Below are positions 8,110 to 16,395 of a stretch of DNA of 17,538 bases, one piece after another (within the stretch, counting starts at the first letter, position 1; each line of letters begins with the position of its first letter). Source of the DNA: Isotricha intestinalis (lineage: Eukaryota > Ciliophora > Litostomatea > Vestibuliferida > Isotrichidae); assembly GCA_023807065.1 (NCBI GenBank), contig JAJJLU010004154.1, positions 1 through 17,538 on the forward strand, written 5' to 3'. The position numbers and the translations under genes are program-made. Below the pieces are notes generated by a model. The model did not search any database and was not told where the DNA came from. It saw only the letters and a program-made list of their open reading frames with translations.

Positions 8110-9261
8110 TTAATCTTCCTTTCTATTATCATTTATAGCATTATCAATAGATTCTTTCTTGAGAGACAAACATTTAAGTTTGAATTCCTTTTGTTTAATT
8201 TTATTTTTGATTTTTAATATATCAATATTTGATTTATCAATTGAATATTGGATTCCATAAATATCATTTAACAATTTATTTTTTCTCCCAACAATTAAAT
8301 TTTTTTCAAGAATATATTCATATTTAGAATCATATAAAATATATGATTTTTTTTCTTTTATATTATTATTAATTGGAATATTTTCAAATTTTTCTTCATT
8401 TAAAAGAGAAGGAGAAACAAAATTAGAAACTAATCTCCAATTAGGAATTTTTGATAATAAATAAGAAGATTCTAAAGTAATTTTATTATTATTAAAATTA
8501 TTATTATTTTCATTTTCTAAAACTATATTTTTTTTAGAATGCTCAAATAAATTATTTGGAAAAGCTTCAAAAGAAAAAATAGGATTTTCTTGAATAATAA
8601 TTGAATTTCTATTAAAACATTCTAATTTGATTTTTGGAGTTGGTTTAGGAATTTTTGATAAAAAAGAATCTTCTTTTTTTAAATTTTCTTTAGAATATTT
8701 AATTTTATCAATTTTTATTTCTTTATCTTTTTCTTTTTCTTTTTCATTATTTAATTTAATTGAATTAGGAGTGACATTAATTTTAATATTAATATTTTGT
8801 TGACTTTGAAAAAAATGTTGACAACCTTGTTGATTAGGAAATTTAACAATATTAGAAACAATTTGATAATTTTTAATTAAATCTTTATCATTATTTTGAT
8901 TATTTTTTTCTTCTTTTTTATGATTTGGAATTTCCATATGAGATAAATTTCTTACACCTTCATCATTATTTGAATATTTTTGATAACCCTGTTTGTAATC
9001 TCTTCTTATTTCATTTTTATTTATATAATTATTGTTGTGATAAATTTTTGAACTTTGATGATAACTGTTTTTATATCTAGAATTATGATTGTAGTAATTA
9101 TTTGGTAAAATATTATGATAATTTTTATGGTAATGACTCCCATTATATTTATCATATTTGTCATATTTGTCAAATCTATCATATCTGTAATTTTTTGGAA
9201 TCTCCTCTTCATTTCTTTTTTTGTTTAAATATGTGTTAGATGAATTGTATGAGTAACTCAT
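8110..9261 (-). CDS. Low-complexity protein of unknown function
   Basis: I do not recognise this 383-residue protein. Residues 1-100 are rich in Tyr, Asn, His and Lys, with a tandem run of the tripeptide-like unit (Y/F)DK at 28-40. At the DNA level this is a 9-bp repeat at about 9144-9186. Residues 100-190 are polar and end in a Lys/Glu block. The C-terminal half looks more ordered. It has the phrase LSKIP twice (201-205 as FLSKIPKPTP and 269-273 as LLSKIPNWRL), then WRLVSNFVSPSLL and a predicted helical end (345-372). An N-terminal disordered, prion-like segment plus short linear motifs suggests an RNA- or protein-binding adaptor, but this is only an impression. It is convergent with the kinase gene (239 bp apart) and divergent from the next kinase (250 bp). 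The start MSYSYNSS follows an A-rich leader. Its length and its stop in an AT-rich region support a real gene. Confidence 0.7.
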   Translation of the reverse strand: MSYSYNSSNTYLNKKRNEEEIPKNYRYDRFDKYDKYDKYNGSHYHKNYHNILPNNYYNHNSRYKNSYHQSSKIYHNNNYINKNEIRRDYKQGYQKYSNNDEGVRNLSHMEIPNHKKEEKNNQNNDKDLIKNYQIVSNIVKFPNQQGCQHFFQSQQNINIKINVTPNSIKLNNEKEKEKDKEIKIDKIKYSKENLKKEDSFLSKIPKPTPKIKLECFNRNSIIIQENPIFSFEAFPNNLFEHSKKNIVLENENNNNFNNNKITLESSYLLSKIPNWRLVSNFVSPSLLNEEKFENIPINNNIKEKKSYILYDSKYEYILEKNLIVGRKNKLLNDIYGIQYSIDKSNIDILKIKNKIKQKEFKLKCLSLKKESIDNAINDNRKED

Positions 9262-9511
9262 TTTTATATTTAAAGAAATTTTATTTATATTATTTTTTTA
9301 ATTTTCTTTTTATTTGATTTTATGTAAATTATTTATTTATTTATTTTGTATATATTCTATTATTTAAAAGAATATATTCTTTTTTGATAAATGAATGTGA
9401 TAAAATTTATCAAAAACATTTAAAGAAATATATCATTCCTTAATTAAAATAAAATATTTTTCCTTATAAAAATATTATTTTCTTAGAAAAAATTTAAAAA
9501 TATAAAATATA
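9262..9511. promoter_or_regulatory. Divergent promoter region with an 18-bp perfect palindrome
   Basis: These 250 bases separate two divergent genes and must hold the start signals for both. AAAAGAATATATTCTTTT at 9366-9383 is a perfect palindrome near the middle. A related half-site (ATATATTCT at 9350-9358) lies just before it. The related word AGAATATATT occurs twice upstream of the acetyltransferase gene (12382-12391 and 12405-12414). A binding site for a dimeric regulator is possible, but AT-rich DNA makes such palindromes fairly easily. Confidence 0.3.
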
Positions 9512-12109
9512 ATGGACTCATCAGATGAAGCAAGTAAACTTTCAGAATTTAAAAGAGATATAAAGAATGAAAGAACCTTTTCAGAAAAAGTAAAAAATAT
9601 GTATCAAGCTGAATTTGATGAAATTTTTGAAGATATATTAACATTAACAAAAGAGGATTTTATATCAAATTTAACAAATAATGTAAGTCAATTATTATCA
9701 GATATGTATTCTGAAGAAGCAATTTCAAATAAAAATTTAATTAAAATATTAAATTCATGTGAAAGTGAATTTGAAGAAGAATATAAATATCATTTTGAAA
9801 TTTTAAATAAAAATTGGAAAAATTTTGAAAGAGAAAATAGAAGAGGAAAAATAAATGAAAATTCTTATTTAAATAATTTTAGAAAACATTGTGCAGAAAC
9901 AGATGATATTCCTTATCATAATTGTCAAAATAATTTAAGTAAATTTTATCAAATTGAAGAAAATGGTGAAATTGAATATGTAATTTGTGTAGATTGCCAA
10001 AAAGTATATTTTAGTAATATGATATTATGTCATTGTAATAATTGCAATGAAGATTATTATACTAGTATTTTAGGAAAAAATGAAGATAAAAATTTATTAC
10101 CTGCAACATGGAAAAAATACCATTGTGAAAAAGTTATAAATGAAAAAATGAAATGTATAAAATGTAATCGCATTTTATATTTAAATTTACAAACTAAAAT
10201 GTTAGTTTGTTTAAATTTAAAATGTAATTTTGAATCAAAGCCAGAAAGAATTTCATGGATTTGTTCAATTTGCAATAATAATTTTAGAAGTGAAGCAATA
10301 GTTTATAACCCTTTAGAAAATGAACATATAAAAAAAATAATAAGACAAACATTATATATAAAAAGAAAAGCCCATCCTAATAAATTACCTTGTTGCAAAT
10401 TAAATATATTTTTCACAAATTTTTATCATAAAAGTGATTGTAAAGGAACATTATATTTTGGTGAATTAAATAATAATATTATTGTAGTTTGTGAAAGATG
10501 TAAAGCTTTTAATTTTTATGATAGATTTATTTGGACTTGTCCTAAATGCGGAAGTAGATTTAGAGATAAAAAATTACAAAAGGATAATGATATTAATAAA
10601 GAAAATAAATTAAATAATTTCAGAATAAAAAGCTTAGAAGTTTTTGCTTCTCCTATTAGAACTCAAAGTAAATTTGATACTCAAAATAAAGATAATAATT
10701 TTACTTCTTTTTGGCGTTCATATAATAAAAGTAAAGATGAAGAAGAAGAAAATGACATTAAAGAAGTTCAAAGAGATGTTAGAAGAAGGTTTGGAAATGA
10801 TTTGTATGAAAATAATAATAATAATAATAAGTTAAATTTTAAAGAAGAAAGAGAAAGAAAAAGAAAAGAAAGAGAAGAAAGATTAGAAAGAGAAAGAAAA
10901 GAAAGAGAAGAAAGAGAAAGAGAAAGAGAAGAAAGAAGAGAAAGAAGAGAAAAAGAAAGAAAAGAAAGAGAAGAAAAATTAAAGAAAGAGAAAGAAGAAA
11001 AAGAAAAAAAAGAAGAAGGAAAAGATAGAATAATTAGAAGAAATATATTTGATAGATTTAATAGAAATAGAAAAACAGAAGAAGAAGAAGAAGATGAAAG
11101 CCCAAAAAGGAAAAATAGAATTTTAAGGGGTTCATTGAAAGAAGGAAAAAGAATAGAAATAGAAGAAGAAGACAATCAAAATAATAGAAAAAGGCATTTA
11201 AGAGCAAAAACAGAAAAAAAAGATAATATACTTCAAAAGGAAATAGATAAATTTTTAAAGAAATCTAAATTACCAAAATTTGATATAAATGATTATACAT
11301 TATATAAGCAAATAGGAGAAGGATCATATGGAGTAATTTATCAAGCATTTAATAATAAAGATAGAAAAAAATATGGAATGAAAAAAATAATTGCACATGA
11401 TATAGAAGAATTAGAAGAATTTGAAGAAGAATTTGAATTAGTTTATGTGTGTAATCATCCTAATGTAATGAAAATTTATGGTATTTGCATTAATATATTA
11501 GATAATACTACTTTTGCATTATATGTCTTAATGGAATTAGCATTAGGAGATTGGAATGATGAAATTAAAAAGCATTTAGATGCAAGAAAACATTATAAAG
11601 AAGATGAATTAATTAATATTTTAAAACAATTAGTTAATCCATTATTATATCTTCAGATTAAAATGAAAATTGCTCATAGAGATATTAAGCCTCAAAATAT
11701 TTTAATTTTTAAAAATAAAATATATAAAGTTGCTGATTTTGGAGAAGCAAAAGAAGCAAAAATTGCTAAACAATTAAATACTTTAAGAGGAACTGAATTA
11801 TATATGAGTCCAGTATTATACGATGGATTAAAAAAAGATAAAGATGATATTATACATAATCCATATAAAAGTGATGTTTTTTCTTTAGGTTTTTGCCTTA
11901 TGTATGCTGCTTTTTTAAACTTTAATATTATTTATGAAGTTAGAGATGTTAATGATATGAATCGAATGGAAAAAATTTTACAAAGACATTTTAAAAATAA
12001 ATATACTGAAAAATTCATTAAGTTACTTTTAGTAATGTTGGAAATTAATGAAAGTAAAAGATGTGATTTTGTTGAGTTAAATAATTACATTAATGAAAAT
12101 TTTCCTTAA
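9512..12109 (+). CDS. Protein kinase with N-terminal Cys-rich zinc domain and charged helix
   Basis: This 865-residue protein has four parts. Residues 1-125 are acidic and helical. Residues 127-346 carry a series of Cys pairs typical of stacked zinc ribbons (C159/C162, C173/C175/C178, C215/C218, C233/C238, C251/C254, C294/C295, C327/C330, C343/C346), the last reading WTCPKCGSRF. Residues 445-505 are almost only Glu, Arg and Lys, a likely single charged alpha helix. The kinase domain runs from about 594 to 860: glycine loop GEGSYG (602-607), K624 in YGMKK, H722-R-D724 with IKPQN, and D742 in DFG. The catalytic residues are all present, but the usual APE reads SPV (766-768) in GTELYMSPVLYDG, so the structural Glu is missing. 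It is probably a Ser/Thr kinase of a protist-specific branch. Its substrate is unknown. The zinc region may bind nucleic acid or ubiquitin-type partners (inference only). Confidence 0.85.
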   Translation: MDSSDEASKLSEFKRDIKNERTFSEKVKNMYQAEFDEIFEDILTLTKEDFISNLTNNVSQLLSDMYSEEAISNKNLIKILNSCESEFEEEYKYHFEILNKNWKNFERENRRGKINENSYLNNFRKHCAETDDIPYHNCQNNLSKFYQIEENGEIEYVICVDCQKVYFSNMILCHCNNCNEDYYTSILGKNEDKNLLPATWKKYHCEKVINEKMKCIKCNRILYLNLQTKMLVCLNLKCNFESKPERISWICSICNNNFRSEAIVYNPLENEHIKKIIRQTLYIKRKAHPNKLPCCKLNIFFTNFYHKSDCKGTLYFGELNNNIIVVCERCKAFNFYDRFIWTCPKCGSRFRDKKLQKDNDINKENKLNNFRIKSLEVFASPIRTQSKFDTQNKDNNFTSFWRSYNKSKDEEEENDIKEVQRDVRRRFGNDLYENNNNNNKLNFKEERERKRKEREERLERERKEREEREREREERRERREKERKEREEKLKKEKEEKEKKEEGKDRIIRRNIFDRFNRNRKTEEEEEDESPKRKNRILRGSLKEGKRIEIEEEDNQNNRKRHLRAKTEKKDNILQKEIDKFLKKSKLPKFDINDYTLYKQIGEGSYGVIYQAFNNKDRKKYGMKKIIAHDIEELEEFEEEFELVYVCNHPNVMKIYGICINILDNTTFALYVLMELALGDWNDEIKKHLDARKHYKEDELINILKQLVNPLLYLQIKMKIAHRDIKPQNILIFKNKIYKVADFGEAKEAKIAKQLNTLRGTELYMSPVLYDGLKKDKDDIIHNPYKSDVFSLGFCLMYAAFLNFNIIYEVRDVNDMNRMEKILQRHFKNKYTEKFIKLLLVMLEINESKRCDFVELNNYINENFP
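10841..11025 (+). repeat. Polypurine tract inside the zinc-domain kinase gene
   Basis: The + strand is all A and G from 10841 to 11025 except for two TT pairs (10883-10884 and 10979-10980). The central uninterrupted run is 94 bases. It encodes the Glu/Arg/Lys helix of the kinase. Mirror-like purine tracts of this length can form triplex DNA and are prone to length change. An AAT run (about 10810-10829, encoding Asn) lies just before it. Confidence 0.85.
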
Positions 12110-12559
12110 GATGTTAAATTTTTTTTTCATGAGAAAATTTCTATCTTCGGAAGTGAGTTTATTTATTTTATCTTATTTTAGATAATATAATATTTATTAA
12201 TAATTGAATACTATTTAAATACTTATTTTTAAATTTAATTTGAATAATTAATATTAAATGTTCAAAAGTTTTTATTGAGTTTAAATTAACTATTTATAAA
12301 AATAAAAGAGTTTAAATCATCTTTAAATAATTCTAAAAACAAAAAATAAAAACTTAATGGCAAAGAATTTAATTAAAATATAGAATATATTTACTTTTTT
12401 AAGAAGAATATATTTTATTATATTTATTAAATCTCCTCATATTTATAATTTATTATTCAAATAATATTTGATAAATATTTTGATTTCTTAAAGATATTTT
12501 ATAAATTTAAATCAATATTTAATACATTATATTATAAAAATAAACAAATAAAGATATTA
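12110..12559. other. Gene-free spacer upstream of the acetyltransferase
   Basis: No gene or RNA is seen in 450 bases. The first 60 bases after the kinase stop hold a T run and CATGAG…CTTCGGAAG, which could be part of the 3' end. Two AGAATATATT words (12382-12391 and 12405-12414), 23 bases apart, lie 146-178 bases before the next ATG. The final 80 bases are A/T-only leader. Confidence 0.5.
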
Positions 12560-13063
12560 ATGTCAAAAAATCCATATTTGATTGAAACTTTTAAAAAAAA
12601 ACATTTGAATAAAATAAATTTGATGTCATATAATTTTTGGGGTGAAAAAGGTATATATAATAATTCATATTATTTAAAATTAATCAGTCAAAAAATAAGT
12701 CTTTGCTTAAAATTTGATTCAAAGATTATTGGAGCCTGTCTATGTGAAGATTTAAAATATAAAAGAAGTTTGATTAGTTTATTAATGATAGAAGAAAAAT
12801 ATCAAAATAAAGGGTTTGGTAAATTATTATTAAGTTTTTGTATAGATAATTTAAAAAGTAAAAATTATAATTTTTGTATACTACAAGTTAATAATAAAAA
12901 TTCTAAAGCAATTCATTTATATGAAAATTTGGGGTTTTTTAAAATTAATTTTTTAGAGGATTATTATAAAGATGAAGAAGACTCAGATGCTTTCTTAATG
13001 GCAAAATATTTATATAAACCTAAATTTGACTATGAATGCTTTAATATTAAATTAAATAATTAA
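12560..13063 (+). CDS. GNAT-family N-acetyltransferase
   Basis: This 167-residue protein has the GNAT fold. After two variable strands comes IIGACLCED (57-64), then SLLMIEEKYQNKGFGKLLLSF, which is motif A with the acetyl-CoA pyrophosphate loop Q82-N-K-G85-F-G87-K. Motif B follows: LQVNNKNSKAIHLYENLGF (108-126), with the Asn and Tyr121 typical of the family. The ending DYYKDEEDSDAFLMAKYL resembles the NAA50/NAA60 and RimI type of N-alpha-acetyltransferase (DYY followed by an acidic stretch and a final strand). It probably acetylates protein N-termini or a related amine using acetyl-CoA, but GNAT substrates are hard to predict. The length is normal for a single-domain GNAT. It stands alone, 450 bp after the kinase and 693 bp before a convergent gene. 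Confidence 0.88.
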   Translation: MSKNPYLIETFKKKHLNKINLMSYNFWGEKGIYNNSYYLKLISQKISLCLKFDSKIIGACLCEDLKYKRSLISLLMIEEKYQNKGFGKLLLSFCIDNLKSKNYNFCILQVNNKNSKAIHLYENLGFFKINFLEDYYKDEEDSDAFLMAKYLYKPKFDYECFNIKLNN

Positions 13064-13756
13064 ATTTTTTTGGTAAATTATATTAAAATATTATAATTTC
13101 ATTAATGTTTCTTTTAAATCAAAAAATTAAATCAATTGTATAAAAGGTATAAGAACAATACAAAATTAAGAAAAAAAAAATCAATTAAAAATTATAAATT
13201 ATCATTTAAAATATAAAGTTTAGTGAAGATAAATAATTAAATATTTGATAATGATAATCTAATCAAAAATGCCTTTAATAATTTATAACATTAATTTCCA
13301 AATTTTAAAATAATCATTCATTTCATTAAGTCTTGATTTTATTATATATTTCATTTAATAAAGTAAATCTACTTATTTGACAATCAAGAACATATACCTT
13401 TTATTTATTAAAAAAAAGAAATTCTCTTTGATTAAGATAAAACCTTGTAAATATTATAATAAATTGATATTCCATAATAAAAAAATATTTCAAAATTTAA
13501 AAATTTGAATGTTTTACTAAAATAGAAAAACTGAAAAATAATAAAAATAAAAGAAAAAAGAAAATTAAAATTAAAAAAATATCTTTAATTCATACAAGAT
13601 TAAAAATATATATTTATTTATATATTTCAAAAATAATAAATAGTCCCTCTGTATAAAATTTGTTTTCATCATTAAAAATACACCTCTATTATTAAATAAT
13701 ATTTTAAAAAATCGATTAATATACATATATGAAATAAAAACCCAATAAAAGAATAA
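13064..13756. other. Gene-free region between convergent genes
   Basis: These 693 bases lie between two converging genes, so no promoter is needed. They hold no open reading frame of note. A 33-codon minus-strand frame near 13670 overlaps the transposon-end-like sequence listed separately. The rest is AT-rich spacer with A runs (for example near 13173). It is long for a convergent gap in this window; the other two are 166 and 239 bp. Confidence 0.5.
13641..13697. mobile_element. Solo transposon-end-like sequence
   Basis: TAGTCCCTCTGTATAAAA…, followed within 40 bases by ATTAAAAATACACCTC, stands out as a GC-containing island. The second part resembles the inverted repeats of the element at 1024-1296 read inward (GTCGTATTAAAACCACACCC), sharing the pattern TC-T-ATTAAAA-ACACC. 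It begins with TA. No inverted partner was found between 13064 and 14300, so it would be a broken or solo end. Confidence 0.3.
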
Positions 13757-14122
13757 TTATTCAAAATTTTTATAAAAAGGATTTTCAGGTCTAATTATTT
13801 CAACATAATTAAATTGTTCATCTTCAAAACTATTAGTTTTAGTAGAATCTCTTAAATAAGAATCTTCGCTTTTTTTCGAATTTTTTTCTCTTTCTTCTTT
13901 TAAAGAAGAAAAATCTTTTTCAATATCATCAATTTTACATGATTTAAAAAGTAATTCTTTTTCATTTGATAAATCATTTTTTAATTCTATAAAATGATTG
14001 TTTAAAAAAATATCTTTGGGAGTAAAAACTCTTTTTGAGGTGTTTGATAATAATTTTCTTGGTTTTGGCTTATGTATTTTAGATTCTGGACAGTTTACTA
14101 TTATATATTTATCAGAATCCAT
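13757..14122 (-). CDS. Small hydrophilic protein of unknown function
   Basis: I do not recognise this 121-residue protein. It starts MDSDKYIIVNCPESK, has a basic patch HKPKPRK at 17-23, and then becomes a charged, Ser/Glu/Lys-rich chain (about 60-105), ending in YVEIIRPENPFYKNFE. It has no signal peptide or membrane segment. The chain looks disordered, apart from short hydrophobic ends that could be docking motifs. Support for a real gene comes from its varied amino-acid content, codon choice like its neighbours, an A-rich leader with AAAA before the ATG, and a clean stop. A spurious frame remains possible because it is short. It is convergent with the acetyltransferase gene. Confidence 0.55.
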   Translation of the reverse strand: MDSDKYIIVNCPESKIHKPKPRKLLSNTSKRVFTPKDIFLNNHFIELKNDLSNEKELLFKSCKIDDIEKDFSSLKEEREKNSKKSEDSYLRDSTKTNSFEDEQFNYVEIIRPENPFYKNFE

Positions 14123-15029
14123 TTTTCTTTATTTTATTTTATTTTATTTTTTTTTTTTGTATCTATTAAAAATAAATATTATTCTTTTTTTTTTATTTTT
14201 GCTTATTAATTTATTTTTTTTATTTTTTATCTTAGTTTAAGCATTACTCATTTAATTTTTATGTTAATTAATAAATTTTTAAATTTGATTGTTTTTATTT
14301 TTTTAAAATAATATGAAAAGGAGAAATTTTTAGAAATCAAAAAATGAAAATTCAGTGAAAAGAATAAACATGATAAAAGTTAAAGATTATGATTTTTATA
14401 TATTCCGTTAAAAATATATTATAAAATAAATGATTTTTACTTATCTTTACAAGTCGTAAAAGAATGAATGTATAAAGGAAAAAAAAGAAGAATTAGAACA
14501 AAATCAAATATATTCAAAATGTTAATTAAATATGTTTGATTATGAAAAAGCAAAAAATGATTTAAATTTATCAAAAAAAAAATATCTTCTTCATCAAAAG
14601 AAAATAAAGAAATAATGATAGAAAACAATTATAAAAGATTCAATATTTAGTATTTGTACATTATATGAAAGTAATATATAGTTATGGAGTATATATGAAT
14701 AAGATATAAGAATTTATAAATTAGAAATTAATGATTTAAGAAAATTGAAATTCATAATTCATTAATTAAAAAAATTATAAAGAATATGAAGAATATATAA
14801 TAGAAAGTTAAACGAAGATTATTTGTTAAATGATACTTTTTAGTTTATTTTAATTAATAAGAATATTTTGAACGAAAGTCCAAAAAATTATAAATTTTCT
14901 AAAAAATGTTTGATTTTTTAAGTAATTAAAAAATACATTTAATTTAAAAATTTTTATTTTATAATATAAAAATTTATAATAATTTTCTATTATATAAGGC
15001 TTAATTGAATTAAAAATAAATAATTTTAA
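14123..15029. other. Gene-free divergent region, possible coding debris
   Basis: These 907 bases separate divergent genes. The part next to the small minus-strand gene is its leader, an A-run block with TTTTA repeats on the + strand (14130-14148). From about 14320 to 14830 the sequence is less AT-only and contains short Glu/Lys-rich + strand pieces (for example about 14473-14526 and 14530-14610) broken by many stops in all frames. The last 150 bases are the A/T-only leader of the ligase gene. Confidence 0.45.
14322..14830 (+). pseudogene. Possible heavily decayed coding sequence
   Basis: Purine-rich pieces with words such as KEKKEELEQNQIYSK and FDYEKAKNDLNLSKKK lie close together in compatible frames, separated by TAA stops and shifts. 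They look like a lost coiled-coil protein, but nothing identifies a family. AT-rich spacer can produce similar strings by chance. Confidence 0.15.
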
Positions 15030-16229
15030 ATGCAGTTTTCAACCTTAATATTAAAATCAAAAAAAGAAGGTGAAAAAATATGGAGCATAAAAATAAATAA
15101 AAAAAAAGATAACCAATATGAAATAATTACAAAATATGGAATAAAGGGTAAAAAATTAAGAAAATCAACAAAAATAATTTCAACTTTTAAATCTAATAAA
15201 AAGAAAGGAATTACAACATTAGAAAAATATGTAGAATCAACAGCAGAAAATTTATACAACAAAAAATTAAAAGAAGGTTACACAAAAATAAAAAATGAAA
15301 ACGAAATAAATAAATTAATAGAAACAGATGATGAAAATGAAATAAATAAAAAAGAAAAAAATAAAATAAATGAAAAGGAAATAATAAAAAATGAAATTCC
15401 AATAAAAGGAAAATTATATTATCCAATGTTAGCACATGAATTTAAAAAAAAAGGAGAAAAAATAAATTTTCCATGTTTTATTCAACCTAAATTAGATGGA
15501 GTAAGAGCAATAGGATTAAATAATCAATTATATTCTAGAAATGGAAATGTATTTCCAACTTTAAATCATATTAAAAAAGAAATGGAAGATAATAAAGAAC
15601 AATTAATATTAGATGGTGAATTATATACTGATGATATTAATTTTGAAAAAATTGTAGGGTTGGTTAGAAAAAATAATAAAACTAAACAAGAAGAAATTGA
15701 TTCTTTAAAAATATATTATAATATTTTTGATTATATTGATAGTAAATTAACTTTTGAAAATAGATTAAAGAATTTAAAGAATTTTATCCAAAAGCATAAT
15801 TTTCAATATTTAAAATTAGTAAATACTGAAATATGTAAAAATAAAGAAGAAGTGGAATTTTATTTAGATAAATATATTAAAGAAGGATATGAAGGATTAA
15901 TATTAAGAAATAAAAATGGATTATATGAAGAAAATAAAAGAAGTTATAATTTACAAAAATTAAAAAGATTTAAAGATGAAGAATTTAAAATTATAAATTA
16001 TACAACTCCATCAGAAGGAAAAGAAGTTGGTTGTGTTATATGGGAATGTGTAACTAAAGAAGGAAAAAAATTTTCAGTAAGACCAGAAGGTAATTATAAT
16101 GAAAGGAAAAAATTATATAAACAAGGAAAAAAATATATTGGAAAAATGTTAACAGTAAGATATCAGGAATTAACTAATGAAAATATTCCTAGATTCCCCG
16201 TTGGAATTTGTATAAGAGATTATGAATAA
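15030..16229 (+). CDS. ATP-dependent DNA ligase with N-terminal WGR-like domain
   Basis: This 399-residue enzyme has a WGR-like domain at about 1-88. The signature reads TKYGIKGKK at 34-42 in place of WGRxG, and the domain ends KLKEGYTKI. A Lys/Glu/Asn linker (89-125) follows, then a minimal ATP-dependent ligase. Motif I is K154-L-D-G-V-R159, whose Lys takes the AMP. Motif III is DGELYT (195-200), motif IIIa is YYNIFDYI (229-236), motif IV is EGYEGLILR (285-293) and motif V is LQKLKRFKDEEF (308-319). A short OB domain ends in FPVGICIRDYE. It would seal nicks in duplex DNA using ATP. The ligase part is about 270 residues, the size of compact viral and phage-type ligases, and lacks the large N-terminal domain of nuclear ligase I. 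The WGR may direct it to DNA breaks, as in PARPs (inference). An in-frame TAA directly before the ATG fixes the start. The origin may be horizontal, but its codon use matches its neighbours. Confidence 0.9.
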   Translation: MQFSTLILKSKKEGEKIWSIKINKKKDNQYEIITKYGIKGKKLRKSTKIISTFKSNKKKGITTLEKYVESTAENLYNKKLKEGYTKIKNENEINKLIETDDENEINKKEKNKINEKEIIKNEIPIKGKLYYPMLAHEFKKKGEKINFPCFIQPKLDGVRAIGLNNQLYSRNGNVFPTLNHIKKEMEDNKEQLILDGELYTDDINFEKIVGLVRKNNKTKQEEIDSLKIYYNIFDYIDSKLTFENRLKNLKNFIQKHNFQYLKLVNTEICKNKEEVEFYLDKYIKEGYEGLILRNKNGLYEENKRSYNLQKLKRFKDEEFKIINYTTPSEGKEVGCVIWECVTKEGKKFSVRPEGNYNERKKLYKQGKKYIGKMLTVRYQELTNENIPRFPVGICIRDYE

Positions 16230-16395
16230 ATAATTTATTTATTTAATATTCCAAAAACTTTTTTCATTTTAATTAAAACATTGGAAAAAAAATATTATTT
16301 ATAAATAAATATAATATTCCTAATTAAAACTAATAAATATTTATCAACAATAAGTAAAAATAATTTTAAACAATTGTAAACATTTTATTAATACT

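Noticed and set aside
10768..11175. A 135-codon Ser/Leu-rich reading frame on the minus strand.
   Set aside because: It is the complement of the polypurine tract in the kinase gene and has no varied composition.
13570..13690. A 33-codon minus-strand frame starting with two Met.
   Set aside because: Short, no homology seen, and it overlaps the transposon-end-like sequence.
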